Shown piece after piece: positions 34,531-43,374 of a DNA stretch of 64,000 nucleotides. The stretch is taken from the NCBI GenBank assembly GCA_048500275.1, contig JASNYI010000003.1:930001-994000 (forward strand). Reading direction: 5' to 3'. Position numbers and translations under genes: made by a program. The notes under the pieces are model-generated. The model was given only the letters and a program-made list of their open reading frames with translations. It searched no databases and was not told where the DNA came from. The DNA comes from UBA5066 sp048500275 (GTDB taxonomy: Bacteria > Acidobacteriota > Thermoanaerobaculia > UBA5066). Position 1 is the stretch's first letter. Each line of letters opens with the position of its first letter.

Positions 34531-35166
34531 ATGCGACTCCCCCGTCCGCTCGACCCCGTCGAGATCCGGCTCCTCGGCGCGCTCCTCGAGAAGGAGCTGC
34601 TCACCCCGGACGTCTACCCGCTGACGTTCCAGGGGCTCGTCGCCGCCTGCAACCAGCGCACGTCGCGCGAGCCGGTGACCGACCTGACGGCCGCGGAGGT
34701 CACGGCGGGGCTCGACCGCCTTCGGGAGCTCGTCCTCGTCTGGAAGGTCACCGGGGGACGCGCCGACAAGTGGGAGCACAACGCGGAGACGAAGTGGGGC
34801 CTTTCGAAGGCGGAAAAGGCCCTCCTCGCCCTCCTCTTCCTCCGCGGGGCGCAGACTGCGGCGGAGCTCAGGGCCCGCTCCGAGCGGATGACCGAACTCG
34901 CTTCCGTGGAGGCGGCCGAGGCGCTCCTGGGGACCATGGCCTCCCATCCCGAGCCGCTCGTCGTCGAGCTGCCGCGCCGGCCGGGGCAGAAGGAAGCCCG
35001 CTGGGCCCACCTCGCCGGCGGCGCGCCGGCGGACGACCACGCCACCGGCAGGTCCGCGGCGCCGGCCGGCCCGTCCGCGATCGAGAGGCGCTTCTCGGCG
35101 CTCGAGGAGCGCGTCGCCGCCCTCGAGGCGGAGCTGGCTGCGCTCAAGGCGTCGCTCGGCGCCTGA
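34531..35166 (+). CDS. YceH/DUF480 family protein
   Basis: 211 residues. Two winged-helix domains are recognisable: LDPVEIRLLGALLEKELLTPDVYPLT, then NQRTSREPVTDLTAAEV, in the first, and KAEKALLALLFLRGAQTAAEL in the second. This matches the DUF480 (YceH) family, whose members are of unknown function and probably bind DNA or protein. A short coiled coil closes the protein (ALEERVAALEAELAAL). It lies 4 bp after the methyltransferase gene. Confidence 0.88.
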   Translation: MRLPRPLDPVEIRLLGALLEKELLTPDVYPLTFQGLVAACNQRTSREPVTDLTAAEVTAGLDRLRELVLVWKVTGGRADKWEHNAETKWGLSKAEKALLALLFLRGAQTAAELRARSERMTELASVEAAEALLGTMASHPEPLVVELPRRPGQKEARWAHLAGGAPADDHATGRSAAPAGPSAIERRFSALEERVAALEAELAALKASLGA

Positions 35167-35184
35167 GGCGCGCCCGCTCGCCGG

Positions 35185-37788
35185 TCAGAGGACGGCGCCG
35201 GGATCGCGGGCGTAGACGACCGGCACGGCCCAGTCGACGGGGCCGCACGCCGCGTCGCACCGGACGGCGAGGCGCGCCTCCCGCACCGCGTCGCCGAGCG
35301 CGCGGCCGAGCGCGAGCGACCGGTAGAGCTCGCGCGCGAAGACGAGCGCCGCCGCGTCCAGGACGCTGAACTGGTTCGCCACGACGGCCGGGAGGCCCGC
35401 CTGGACGAGGGCCGGGGCGACCCCGCGCGCCAGGTCTCCCCGGCTCCCCCGGGCGCTCTGGCAGGAGTTGAGGACGACGAGCGCCAGCGAGCGCCCCGAC
35501 AGCAGCGCCTTCAGCGAGGCCGCGTCGACCGGCGCCACCCCGCCCGACGCCGACTCGAGGAGGAGCGACCCGGTGCGCCGGTCGGCATCCCACGACCCGT
35601 GGCCCACGAAATGGAGGACGTCGCACGGGCCGTCGGCGACGAGGCGGTGGAGGGCCTCCACCGTCACGGCCCGCGCGACCTTCACCCGCGCGAGCCCCCG
35701 CTCGACGAGCGGCGCGAGGCCGGCTCTCACCGCCTCGGCCTCCTCCTCCCAGGAGAGCGCGGAGAGGCCGGCCGGCTGCGAAACGGCGACGAGGATGGCG
35801 AGGGGCCGTCGCCTCGGCGGGCGCGCCTCGCACGGGACCGCGGTGACGACGTTTCGGATGAAGACCGCCTCGGTCGCCGCGACCCAGGCCTTGCGGTGCG
35901 GGTCGTACGCGAGCTCCCATGGCTTGTCGGCGACCCAGTCGAGGAGCGAGGTGAAGACGACGTCCGTCGCCTTTCCGCCCGCGGCGCCCCGCGCCGCGTC
36001 CCAGAGTCGCCGCGTCTCGCCCGGCAGGAGCGTCTCGAAGAGGAGCGCGCCCCAGCGCTCGAGGGCGGCCGGCGGAGGAAGGGGCCGGCCGTCGCCGTCG
36101 AAGCTCGCGCGGAGCCGCTCGTGCCCCCGGATGATCTCCCGCCACGCCTCGCCCTTGCGCGGGAAGGGGGTCACCACCCTCGCCGTCCCGTAGCGCGCGA
36201 GGAGAAGAGCCGTCGAGCCGCCGCGATCGCCCGGAAGGAGCGTCAGCTCGAGCGCCTCCCTGCGCGCCTCTCCGAGCTTCGGAGCGCGGGCCCGGGCCCT
36301 ACGCGGGGGCGCGTCGGGCTCCTCGCCCGCCCCCGGGGCGGCCGGGGTCCGGCTCCCCGCGTTCCGGCGCCGGGCCTCGGGGGCCGTGAACGGCTCGCCG
36401 CCCAGCGTGGAGACGAGAAAGGCCCGGGCCTCCCCGCGCGAGAAGAGGTTGAGGTGGTGGGCGGAAGGGCGCGCGGGGCCTCCGGCCCGCTCTCCCGCGT
36501 CGAGAAGAGCGACGCGGCCCTCGGGCACGCGGGCCTCGCCGGCGCGGTCGAGGAGGAAGCACCCCTCCGTCGGGACGACGAGGTCGTGCGGCTCCCCGAA
36601 GAAGCGGTCGAATCCCGACTCCACGAGGCGCCGCGCGAGCGCCTGGGTGGCCCGGTGCCGCGCGCCGAGAGCCCAGTACGCCGAGGGGAGCGCGCCCCGC
36701 CCGAGCGTGGCCACCGTCTCGCCCTGCCCGTCCATCGCCGCCAGGCCCGGAAGCGCCGTCGTGACCCTCCTCGCGAACCAGAGGAGGGCCTCCACGACGA
36801 ACTCGCCGAGGAGCGGGGCGGGGGCGGGAGGGAGGAGGTCGAAGAGGTTGAGCCAGCCGGAGAGGGCGAGCTCCCACCTCCCGGCGGAGGCGAGCGGGGT
36901 CCCCAGGTTCGGGACGGCGACGAGGACGGCGCGGCCGCACGCGAAGCGGCTCGCGAGCGGCCCGACCTCTTCGGGTCGCTCGAGCAGGGTCCTGAGGACG
37001 AGGCCGCCCCGCGAGTGGGCCACGACGTCGAAGAGAAACGGGCCCTCTCCCGGAAGGCTCGACACGAGCCTCCGCGCGTTCTCGGCCGGCGTGAAGCTCA
37101 GCGTGGCGTGGTCGAAGCCGACGACCCGCCCGCCGTAGAGGGGAGAGAGAGCCTCGAAGAAGCCCCCTTTAGACAGGTCGGCGAACCCCGCGGCGGTGCT
37201 CGAGAAGGTCCCGTGGAGAAGGAGCAGGTTCCGCTCCGGGGGCGGGGCCAGAAGAGAGGGCGACGCCGCCGGGAGATCTCCCGAGGCGAGCCCGTCGGGA
37301 GTGACGTGAACGAGCCTCTCGGAGAGGCCGGCCCGCCGGAACGCGGCCTCCTCGAAGACCCGCGCGAGCGAGGCGACGGCCCGCTCCTCGACGCGGGCCG
37401 CCGCGCGGAGGACCAGGGCGACGGCCACGCGCGCCCCACGCCCTTCCCTTCTCGTCGGCGGCGGCGGAAGGAGAGGCAGCTCGAAGACGGCTTCGCCGCC
37501 GCGGCGGGCGGGCCTTTCGACCGGGAGGTGGATCGAGAGCGCTCCCGACGGCTGTCTGAGGACGACGGCGAAGTCCTCGCCGCGGGCCTTCTCGACGACG
37601 ACCCGCATCGTCCCTCCCGCCCGTGTACCGCTCAGAGGCGAGACCCGGACCAGGCGAACGAGGGCGAGGCGCCTTCCGTCCTCGAGACGGCCGGCGAGCG
37701 CGTCCGCCCCGGCCGCGCGGCGCTCGGCCGCCTCGGCCCAGCCGGACGGCGCCTCGCACCGCACCCCGAACGCGCGCCCCTCTTCCAT
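35185..37788 (-). CDS. CHAT-domain protease fused to an alpha/beta-hydrolase (lipase-like)
   Basis: 867 residues. An N-terminal region (1 to about 180) of unknown fold is followed by an alpha/beta hydrolase with oxyanion motif LLLLHGTFSS (His192), nucleophile elbow VAHSRGG (Ser259) and a likely catalytic His in PSAHHLNLF. After an Arg/Pro-rich linker comes a CHAT caspase-like peptidase with His730 in FVGHGSW and Cys776 in VVLNSCQSA, both intact. CHAT peptidases act as regulated proteases, including in CRISPR-associated Craspase. Carrying a lipase-like and a protease domain in one chain suggests a protease-controlled or self-cleaving effector; this is inference. No signal peptide. TACGAT lies about 23 nt upstream. 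Confidence 0.87.
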   Translation of the reverse strand: MEEGRAFGVRCEAPSGWAEAAERRAAGADALAGRLEDGRRLALVRLVRVSPLSGTRAGGTMRVVVEKARGEDFAVVLRQPSGALSIHLPVERPARRGGEAVFELPLLPPPPTRREGRGARVAVALVLRAAARVEERAVASLARVFEEAAFRRAGLSERLVHVTPDGLASGDLPAASPSLLAPPPERNLLLLHGTFSSTAAGFADLSKGGFFEALSPLYGGRVVGFDHATLSFTPAENARRLVSSLPGEGPFLFDVVAHSRGGLVLRTLLERPEEVGPLASRFACGRAVLVAVPNLGTPLASAGRWELALSGWLNLFDLLPPAPAPLLGEFVVEALLWFARRVTTALPGLAAMDGQGETVATLGRGALPSAYWALGARHRATQALARRLVESGFDRFFGEPHDLVVPTEGCFLLDRAGEARVPEGRVALLDAGERAGGPARPSAHHLNLFSRGEARAFLVSTLGGEPFTAPEARRRNAGSRTPAAPGAGEEPDAPPRRARARAPKLGEARREALELTLLPGDRGGSTALLLARYGTARVVTPFPRKGEAWREIIRGHERLRASFDGDGRPLPPPAALERWGALLFETLLPGETRRLWDAARGAAGGKATDVVFTSLLDWVADKPWELAYDPHRKAWVAATEAVFIRNVVTAVPCEARPPRRRPLAILVAVSQPAGLSALSWEEEAEAVRAGLAPLVERGLARVKVARAVTVEALHRLVADGPCDVLHFVGHGSWDADRRTGSLLLESASGGVAPVDAASLKALLSGRSLALVVLNSCQSARGSRGDLARGVAPALVQAGLPAVVANQFSVLDAAALVFARELYRSLALGRALGDAVREARLAVRCDAACGPVDWAVPVVYARDPGAVL

Positions 37789-37849
37789 CGCCGGCCCCCC
37801 GAACCCGGGATCGTACCGCCCGCGCGGGGCGGTCGGTCAGAATGGAGAG

Positions 37850-38743
37850 GTGGAGATCCTCCTCCTCTTCGCCCTCGCCGCCGCTGCAACGCCGGCACCT
37901 TCGCCCGAGGTCCGGCCGCTCGTCGTCGGGCACCGCGGCGCACGCGCCCGTTTCCCCGAGAACACGCTGCCGGCGGTGCGGCACGCCCTGGCCGCCGGGG
38001 CGCGGGGCGTCGAGGTGGACGTGAGGGTCAGCTCCGACGACGTCCTCGTCGTGACCCACGACGCGACCCTTCCGCCCGAGCGCTGTCGCGCTCCCGGCGG
38101 CCGCCGGGTCCCGCCCGGCCTCGCGATTCGTGGCCTCTCCTTCGACGCCCTCCGGCGCTTCGACTGCGGCGCCTTCGCCGACCCGCGCTTCCCCGGGCAG
38201 CGCGCCGTCCCCGGCACGTCGATTCCCGCGCTCGACGAGGTCCTCGAGCTCCTCTCCTCCTCCGGGCCCGGCAAAGACGCCACGCTCTTCCTCGAGCTGA
38301 AGCGGGAGGAAGACCCCTCCCTCTCGCCGCCCATCGGGCCCTACGCGCGCCTCGTCGTCGAGGCGCTCGCGAGACGCGACCTCGCGGGGCGGGCGATCGT
38401 CCTCTCGTTCGACCACCCCCTCCTCCGCGCCGTCCGGGCCCTCGAGCCAGGGCTCCCCGCGATGCTCCTGGTCGACCACGAGACGGACCTCGCCGCCCTC
38501 GCCCTGCGCGAGGGGGCGGCGTGGGTCGGGCCGCGGCACACCCGTGTCACCGCGGCCTCGGTCGAGGCCCTCCACGAGGCGGGCGTCAGGGTCTTCGCCT
38601 GGACCGCGAACTCCCCGGCCGACCAGGACCGCCTCGCGGCGATGGGGGTCGACGCGATCGGAACCGACGACCCCGCCGGGCTCCTCGCCCGCTGGGCCTC
38701 ACCGCCCCACGCCGGTCCGTCGGCCGGGGTGGGCCCGAGGTAG
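37850..38743 (+). CDS. Glycerophosphodiester phosphodiesterase
   Basis: About 297 residues with a short signal peptide (ILLLFALAAAATPAP). The GDPD core is intact: VGHRGARARFPENT (catalytic His-Arg and Glu), VEVDVRVSSDDVLVVTHD (metal Glu/Asp and second His), and FLELKREE (metal Glu). The C-terminal half ends with VFAWTANSPADQDRLAAMGV, GIGTDDP-like in position, as in the family. It would hydrolyse glycerophosphodiesters to glycerol-3-phosphate outside the cytoplasm. The GTG start is the likeliest but not strongly marked by an RBS. Confidence 0.9.
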   Translation: MEILLLFALAAAATPAPSPEVRPLVVGHRGARARFPENTLPAVRHALAAGARGVEVDVRVSSDDVLVVTHDATLPPERCRAPGGRRVPPGLAIRGLSFDALRRFDCGAFADPRFPGQRAVPGTSIPALDEVLELLSSSGPGKDATLFLELKREEDPSLSPPIGPYARLVVEALARRDLAGRAIVLSFDHPLLRAVRALEPGLPAMLLVDHETDLAALALREGAAWVGPRHTRVTAASVEALHEAGVRVFAWTANSPADQDRLAAMGVDAIGTDDPAGLLARWASPPHAGPSAGVGPR

Positions 38744-38751
38744 CGGGCCTC

Positions 38752-38757
38752 TACAAT
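38752..38757 (+). promoter_or_regulatory. -10-like TACAAT, 8 nt before the RAYT gene and threonine operon
   Basis: TACAAT ends 8 nt before GTG 38766. It is the only promoter-like element visible ahead of the transposase-like gene and the three overlapping or adjacent threonine genes, so it probably drives the whole operon. Confidence 0.5.
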
Positions 38758-38765
38758 CGAGGCCC

Positions 38766-39710
38766 GTGTCCCGACCCCCGCGCATCGACCTGCCGGGTGC
38801 GCTCCACCACGTCTCGTGGCGCGCTCTCGAGAGGAGCCCTCTCTTCCGCGACGACGCGGACCGTGAGCTCTTTCTCGAGAGGCTCGGCCGGACGGCGGCG
38901 GAGCGCGGCTGGATCGTCCACGCCTACGCCCTCCTCGGGAGCTCCCTCGAGCTCCTCCTCGAGACCCCCTCGCCGAACCTCTCCGCCGGGATGAGGGCCC
39001 TCGGCGGGCGCTACGCGCAGGCCTTCAACCGCCGGCACGGGCGGGGCGGGCCGCTCTTCGACGGGCGGTACCGGTCGCTCCTCGTCGACCCCGAGGGGGC
39101 GTTCCTCGACGCCGCTCGCAGCGTCGCCCTCTCCCCGGTGAGGGCCCGCCTCGCGCGCGCCGCGCTCGACTGGCGCTGGTCGAGCGCCCCCGCCACCGCC
39201 GGCCTCGCCGAACGCCCGCCCTGGCTCACGGTGGACGCCACGCTCCGGCGCCTCTCCCCGGCGCGTCCCCGGGCGCGGGAGCGGTTCCGGAGGCTCGTGT
39301 CGGACACGCGCGGCATCCGCCCCCTCAGAGACCGGGCCGTCTCCCGCGCCGTCGTCGGGAGCCCCGACTTCGCCCGGCAGGTCCGCCTGCGCCTCCTCGC
39401 CGGCCCGGCGCCGGGAGATCGGGTCTCCCGCGGCGCCGTGGAGCTGCCGCGCGTGAGGTCGGCGGTGGCCGCCCGTTTCGGCGTGGCCGAGCAGGACCTC
39501 GCCCGCCCGGCGGCCCACGAGGCGAAGGTCGCGGCCATCTGGCTCTCGCGGCGCCTCACCGGGCTCTCGGGGCGCGAGGTGGGCGCGGCCTTCGGCGTGA
39601 AGGCGGCCCGCGTCAGCAACGTCCTCGGCGACGTCCGTTCGGGGCGCTGGAGCGCGCTCCGCCCGGCGCTCGACGACCTGGAGAAGAGGCTCCTCGCGGA
39701 AAATGAGTGA
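38766..39710 (+). CDS. RAYT-like (Y1 transposase family) protein lacking the HUH motif
   Basis: 314 residues matching REP-associated tyrosine transposases. PGALHHVSWRALERSPLFRD, then WIVHAYALL, and GGRYAQAFNRRHGRGGPLFD are family landmarks. Active members have a PNHxH metal site here; this protein reads GSSLE, so both histidines are gone (Ser60 and Glu62). The catalytic Tyr83 remains. The C-terminal third (AAIWLSRRLTGLSGREVGAAFG) is the DnaA-like HTH seen in RAYTs. The frame is intact, with a leaderless-type promoter, and it overlaps the aspartate kinase gene by 8 bp. It looks like a domesticated DNA-binding protein heading the threonine operon. Confidence 0.85.
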   Translation: MSRPPRIDLPGALHHVSWRALERSPLFRDDADRELFLERLGRTAAERGWIVHAYALLGSSLELLLETPSPNLSAGMRALGGRYAQAFNRRHGRGGPLFDGRYRSLLVDPEGAFLDAARSVALSPVRARLARAALDWRWSSAPATAGLAERPPWLTVDATLRRLSPARPRARERFRRLVSDTRGIRPLRDRAVSRAVVGSPDFARQVRLRLLAGPAPGDRVSRGAVELPRVRSAVAARFGVAEQDLARPAAHEAKVAAIWLSRRLTGLSGREVGAAFGVKAARVSNVLGDVRSGRWSALRPALDDLEKRLLAENE

Positions 39711-41100
39711 ACCCCCGTTCGTCGTCCACAAGCTGGGGGGAACGTCGCTCGGCGACGCCACCCGGATCGTCCGCGCGTCCCGGCTCCTGGCCGCCGCCTC
39801 CCGCCGCCGCCGGCTCGTCGCCGTCGTCTCGGCGATGGGGGGCGTCACGGACCTCCTCCTCTCGGCCGCGCACGAGGCGGAGAGGGGACGCCTCGGCCCG
39901 GCGCGAAAGGCCGTCGCCGCGATCCGCGCGCGCCACGAGGCCGCCGCCGAGGGGATCGCGTCCTCGACCGGGATCCCGGTTGCGTTCGACGCGTCGCCCC
40001 TCGCCGAGCTCGAGACCGCCCTCGCCGGGATCTCGCTCCTTCGCGAACGGACCCCGCGCGTCACCGACCTCGTCGCCTCGTTCGGCGAGCGCCTCTCGGC
40101 GCCCCTCTTCGCCGCCGCCCTCTCGGCGGCCGGCGTGCCGGCCCGGGCGGTCGACGCGCGAGCCTTCCTCGTCACGGACGAGCGTCACGGCGCGGCGACG
40201 TGCGACCGGAAAAAGACCGACCCGAGGGCCCGTCGAACGATCGGCGCCCTCCTCGCTCAGGGCATCGTCCCCGTCGTCACCGGCTTCGTCGGCCGAGCGC
40301 CCTCGGGCGAGACGACGACGCTCGGCCGCTCCGGCTCCGACACGACGGCCGCCCTCCTCGGCGCCGCGCTGGGCGCGAAAGAGGTCGTCATCTGGACCGA
40401 CGTCGACGGCGTCCTCACCGCCGACCCTCGCGTCGTCCCGAAGGCGCGCCTCCTGACGCGCCTCTCCTACCGCGAGGCGGCCGAGATGACCTACTTCGGG
40501 GCGAAAGTCCTTCACTTCCCGGCGGTCCTACCGGCCGTCGCCGCGAGGATCCCCCTCGTCATCCGCAACTCCTTCGCCCCGGACGGGCCCGGGACGACGA
40601 TCTCCGAGAAGGGGGACCCGCGGCCCGGAATCCGCGCCGTCACGGCCGTCTCCGGCCTCTGCCTCCTCTCCCTCGACGGGAAGGGGATGACGGGGATCCC
40701 GGGAATCGCGGCGCGGGTCTTCGGCACGACGGCGCGGCTCGGCGTCTCCGTCGTCATGTTCTCCCAGGCCTCCTCCGAGCAGAACATCGCCATCGTCCTC
40801 CCGGAGGTCGACCGCGCACGGACGGCGGCGGCCCTGGGGCAGGAGTTCCGGTACGAGAAGCTCGTCGGCTCGATCGACGGCGTGGCGGCAAAGTCGCCCA
40901 TCGCCGTCGTCGCCGCCGTCGGGGACGGGATGCGCGGCACCGTCGGCATCGCGGCGAAGGTCTTCGCCGCCGTCGCGCGCGCGGGGGTGAACGTGGAAGC
41001 GATCGCACAGGGCTCCTCGGAGTGCAACATCTCCTTCGCCGTCGACGAGAAGGACCGCGAGGCCGCCGTGAAGGCGCTCCACGCGGCGGTGGCGCCGTGA
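39703..41100 (+). CDS. Aspartate kinase
   Basis: 465 residues. Phosphorylates aspartate, the first step to threonine, methionine and lysine. The kinase domain has VHKLGGTSLGD, SFGERLSAPLFAAAL, TTTLGRSGSDTTAALLGAAL and WTDVDGVLTADPRV. Two ACT regulatory domains follow (about 315-465; VSVVMFSQASSEQNIAIVL and VNVEAIAQGSSECNISFAV), as in feedback-inhibited enzymes. The isoform cannot be assigned to a specific effector, but the operon suggests threonine. No fused homoserine dehydrogenase is present. The ATG lies inside the end of the RAYT gene, and the stop overlaps thrB (GTGA). Confidence 0.95.
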   Translation: MSEPPFVVHKLGGTSLGDATRIVRASRLLAAASRRRRLVAVVSAMGGVTDLLLSAAHEAERGRLGPARKAVAAIRARHEAAAEGIASSTGIPVAFDASPLAELETALAGISLLRERTPRVTDLVASFGERLSAPLFAAALSAAGVPARAVDARAFLVTDERHGAATCDRKKTDPRARRTIGALLAQGIVPVVTGFVGRAPSGETTTLGRSGSDTTAALLGAALGAKEVVIWTDVDGVLTADPRVVPKARLLTRLSYREAAEMTYFGAKVLHFPAVLPAVAARIPLVIRNSFAPDGPGTTISEKGDPRPGIRAVTAVSGLCLLSLDGKGMTGIPGIAARVFGTTARLGVSVVMFSQASSEQNIAIVLPEVDRARTAAALGQEFRYEKLVGSIDGVAAKSPIAVVAAVGDGMRGTVGIAAKVFAAVARAGVNVEAIAQGSSECNISFAVDEKDREAAVKALHAAVAP

Positions 41101-42053
41101 CGGCGCGCGTCCGCGCGTTCGCCCCGGCGACCGTCGCGAACCTCGGCCCGGGATTCGACGTCCTCGGCGCGGCCGTCGACGGGCCGGGCGACACCGTCAC
41201 GGCCTGGCGGTCGAAGAAGGCGGGCGTACGGCTCGTCGAGGTCACGGGCGACCAGGGTCGCCTGCCGCTCGACGCCGAGCGGAACACCGCCGCCGTCGCC
41301 GCGACGTTCGTCCTCGAGGCCGCGATCGCCGCGAAGCGGGCGACTCCCCGGACCGGCATCGAGCTCTCGCTCGAGAAGGGCCTCCCGCTCTCGAGCGGCC
41401 TCGGCTCCTCGGCCGCCTCCGCGGCCGCCGGCGCCAGGGCCGTCGCGCTCCTCCTCGGCGAGACCCGCAAGCGGGTCCTCCTCGAGGCGGTCCTGCGCGG
41501 CGAGCACGCCGCCGACGGCTCCTGGCACGGCGACAACGGCTACGCCTCGATCCTCGGCGGCCTCGTCCTCGTCCCCTCGTCGGACCCGGCCGACTTCGTC
41601 GCGCCGATCTCCCTCCCCGTCCCGCCCGGCCTTCGCCTCGTCCTCGTCCACCCCCACGCCGAGCTCGAGACGAAGGACGCCCGGCGCGTCCTCCCCCGCG
41701 AGGTCCCGCTCTCCGAGGCGACGCGCCAGGCCGCGGCGCTCGGCGCGCTCGTCGACGCCCTCCACCGGGGCGACCTCGCGGCCGCCGGGAGGTGGATGGG
41801 GTGCGACAGGATCGCCGAGCCGCGCCGCCGCGCCCTCGTCCCGGGCTGGGACGAGGTGACCGCCGCCATGAGGAAGGCGGGCGCGTTCGGCGTCACCCTC
41901 GCGGGCGCGGGACCGACGATCCTCGCCCTCTCGGAGGAGGGGCCGGCCCCCGCGAAGATCGCCAGGGCCGCCGCGAAGGCCTTCCGGGCGATCGGCGTCG
42001 AGGCCGACGCGAGCGTCCACGCCGTCTCCCCGCGGGGTGCGCGGGAGGCGTAG
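41097..42053 (+). CDS. thrB: Homoserine kinase
   Basis: 318 residues of the GHMP kinase superfamily, converting homoserine to O-phosphohomoserine. Visible motifs are FAPATVANLGPGFDVLG (N-terminal substrate loop), LPLSSGLGSSAASAAAGA (ATP-binding GHMP motif 2) and FGVTLAGAGPTILAL (motif 3). The GTG start overlaps the aspartate kinase stop. It sits between aspartate kinase and threonine synthase in pathway order. Confidence 0.96.
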   Translation: MTARVRAFAPATVANLGPGFDVLGAAVDGPGDTVTAWRSKKAGVRLVEVTGDQGRLPLDAERNTAAVAATFVLEAAIAAKRATPRTGIELSLEKGLPLSSGLGSSAASAAAGARAVALLLGETRKRVLLEAVLRGEHAADGSWHGDNGYASILGGLVLVPSSDPADFVAPISLPVPPGLRLVLVHPHAELETKDARRVLPREVPLSEATRQAAALGALVDALHRGDLAAAGRWMGCDRIAEPRRRALVPGWDEVTAAMRKAGAFGVTLAGAGPTILALSEEGPAPAKIARAAAKAFRAIGVEADASVHAVSPRGAREA

Positions 42054-42066
42054 GGGACCCTTGCCG

Positions 42067-43371
42067 GTGACGCCGCCCCTCACCCGCTTCTCCTGCCTCG
42101 AATGCGGAGCCTCGCACGGGATCGAGCAGGCCCTCACCGAGTGCCCCGCCTGCGGCGGGCTCCTCGAGGTCCTCCACGACCTCGCCTCGTTCGGCATGTC
42201 GGGCCGCGAGTGGCGCGACCTCTTCGACCGCAGGCGCGGCGCGCTGCCGAACGCCGAGACCCCCGCGCACGAGCGAAGCGGCGTCTGGCGCTACCGCGAG
42301 CACGTCTTCCCGGCGCTCGCGCCCGCGGAGATCGTCAGCAAGCCCGAGGGCGGAACGAAGCTCTACCGCTGCGTGGAGCTGGGGAAGGAGCTCGGCCTCA
42401 CGCGCCTTTTCGTCAAGCACGAGGGGGAGAACCCGACCCTCTCCTTCAAGGACCGCGGGATGACCGTCGGCGTCTCGTGGGCGCGCCACCTCGGGAGGAC
42501 GGACGTCGTCTGCGCGTCGACGGGCGACACCTCGGCCGCCCTCGCCTCCTACGCCGCCGAGGTGCCGGGGATGCGGGCCGTCGTCCTCCTCCCCGAGGCG
42601 AAGATCACGGGCGAGCAGCTCTCCCAGGCGCTCCACCACGGCGCGCTCACGCTCGGCCTTTCGACCGACTTCGACGGCTGCATGAGGATCGTCGCCGACC
42701 TCGCCCGCACCCGGCCGGTCTACCTCCTCAACTCGAAGAACCCGGTGCGGATCGAGGGGCAGAAGACGATCGGGCAGGAGACGATCCACGACCTCGGCTG
42801 GGAGGCGCCCGACTGGTTCGTCGTCCCGGTCGGCAACGCGGGGAACGTCTCGGCGATCGGGAAGGGGATCCGCGAGTGGCTCGACCTCGGCGTCGTCGCG
42901 AAGCGCCCGCGCATCGCCGGGGCCCAGGCCGAGGCCGCCGATCCTTTCTACCGGTCCTGGCTCACCGGGTTCTCCGAGCGCGTGACGCGTACCGCCGCCG
43001 AGACCGAGGCCTCGGCCATACGGATCGGGGCCCCGGTCTCGCACCCGAAGGCGCAGCGCGAGATCGAGCTGTCGGGCGGGCTCGTCGCCCGCGTCACCGA
43101 GGCCGAGCTCCTGGACGCGGCGGCCCTCGCCAACCGGCACGGCCTCGCGATCTGCCCCAACTCCGCCGTGGCCCTCGCCGCCGCCGGAAAGCTCCGGAAC
43201 GAGGGGGCGATCGGCAGGGACGAGACGGTCGTCGTCGTCGCGACCGCCCACGCCATCAAGTTCTCGGGATCCGCCGTCCGCTACCACGACGGCGGCGCGC
43301 GCTTCTCGAACCCGCCCCGGAGCCTTCCCGCCTCGCTCGAGGCGGTGGCCGGGGCACTGGAGACGGAGTAG
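42067..43371 (+). CDS. thrC: Threonine synthase
   Basis: 434 residues. Converts O-phosphohomoserine to threonine with PLP. An N-terminal zinc-ribbon-like segment (CLECGASHG, then CPACGG) is typical of the long thrC class. The PLP lysine lies in PTLSFKDRGM, and the glycine/Asn-rich cofactor loop is VPVGNAGNVSAIGKG. GTG 42067 is favoured because AGGGGA lies 9 nt upstream; TTG 42061 in the same frame is an alternative. It closes the operon. No homoserine dehydrogenase gene is in the window. Confidence 0.95.
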   Translation: MTPPLTRFSCLECGASHGIEQALTECPACGGLLEVLHDLASFGMSGREWRDLFDRRRGALPNAETPAHERSGVWRYREHVFPALAPAEIVSKPEGGTKLYRCVELGKELGLTRLFVKHEGENPTLSFKDRGMTVGVSWARHLGRTDVVCASTGDTSAALASYAAEVPGMRAVVLLPEAKITGEQLSQALHHGALTLGLSTDFDGCMRIVADLARTRPVYLLNSKNPVRIEGQKTIGQETIHDLGWEAPDWFVVPVGNAGNVSAIGKGIREWLDLGVVAKRPRIAGAQAEAADPFYRSWLTGFSERVTRTAAETEASAIRIGAPVSHPKAQREIELSGGLVARVTEAELLDAAALANRHGLAICPNSAVALAAAGKLRNEGAIGRDETVVVVATAHAIKFSGSAVRYHDGGARFSNPPRSLPASLEAVAGALETE

Positions 43372-43374
43372 CGG

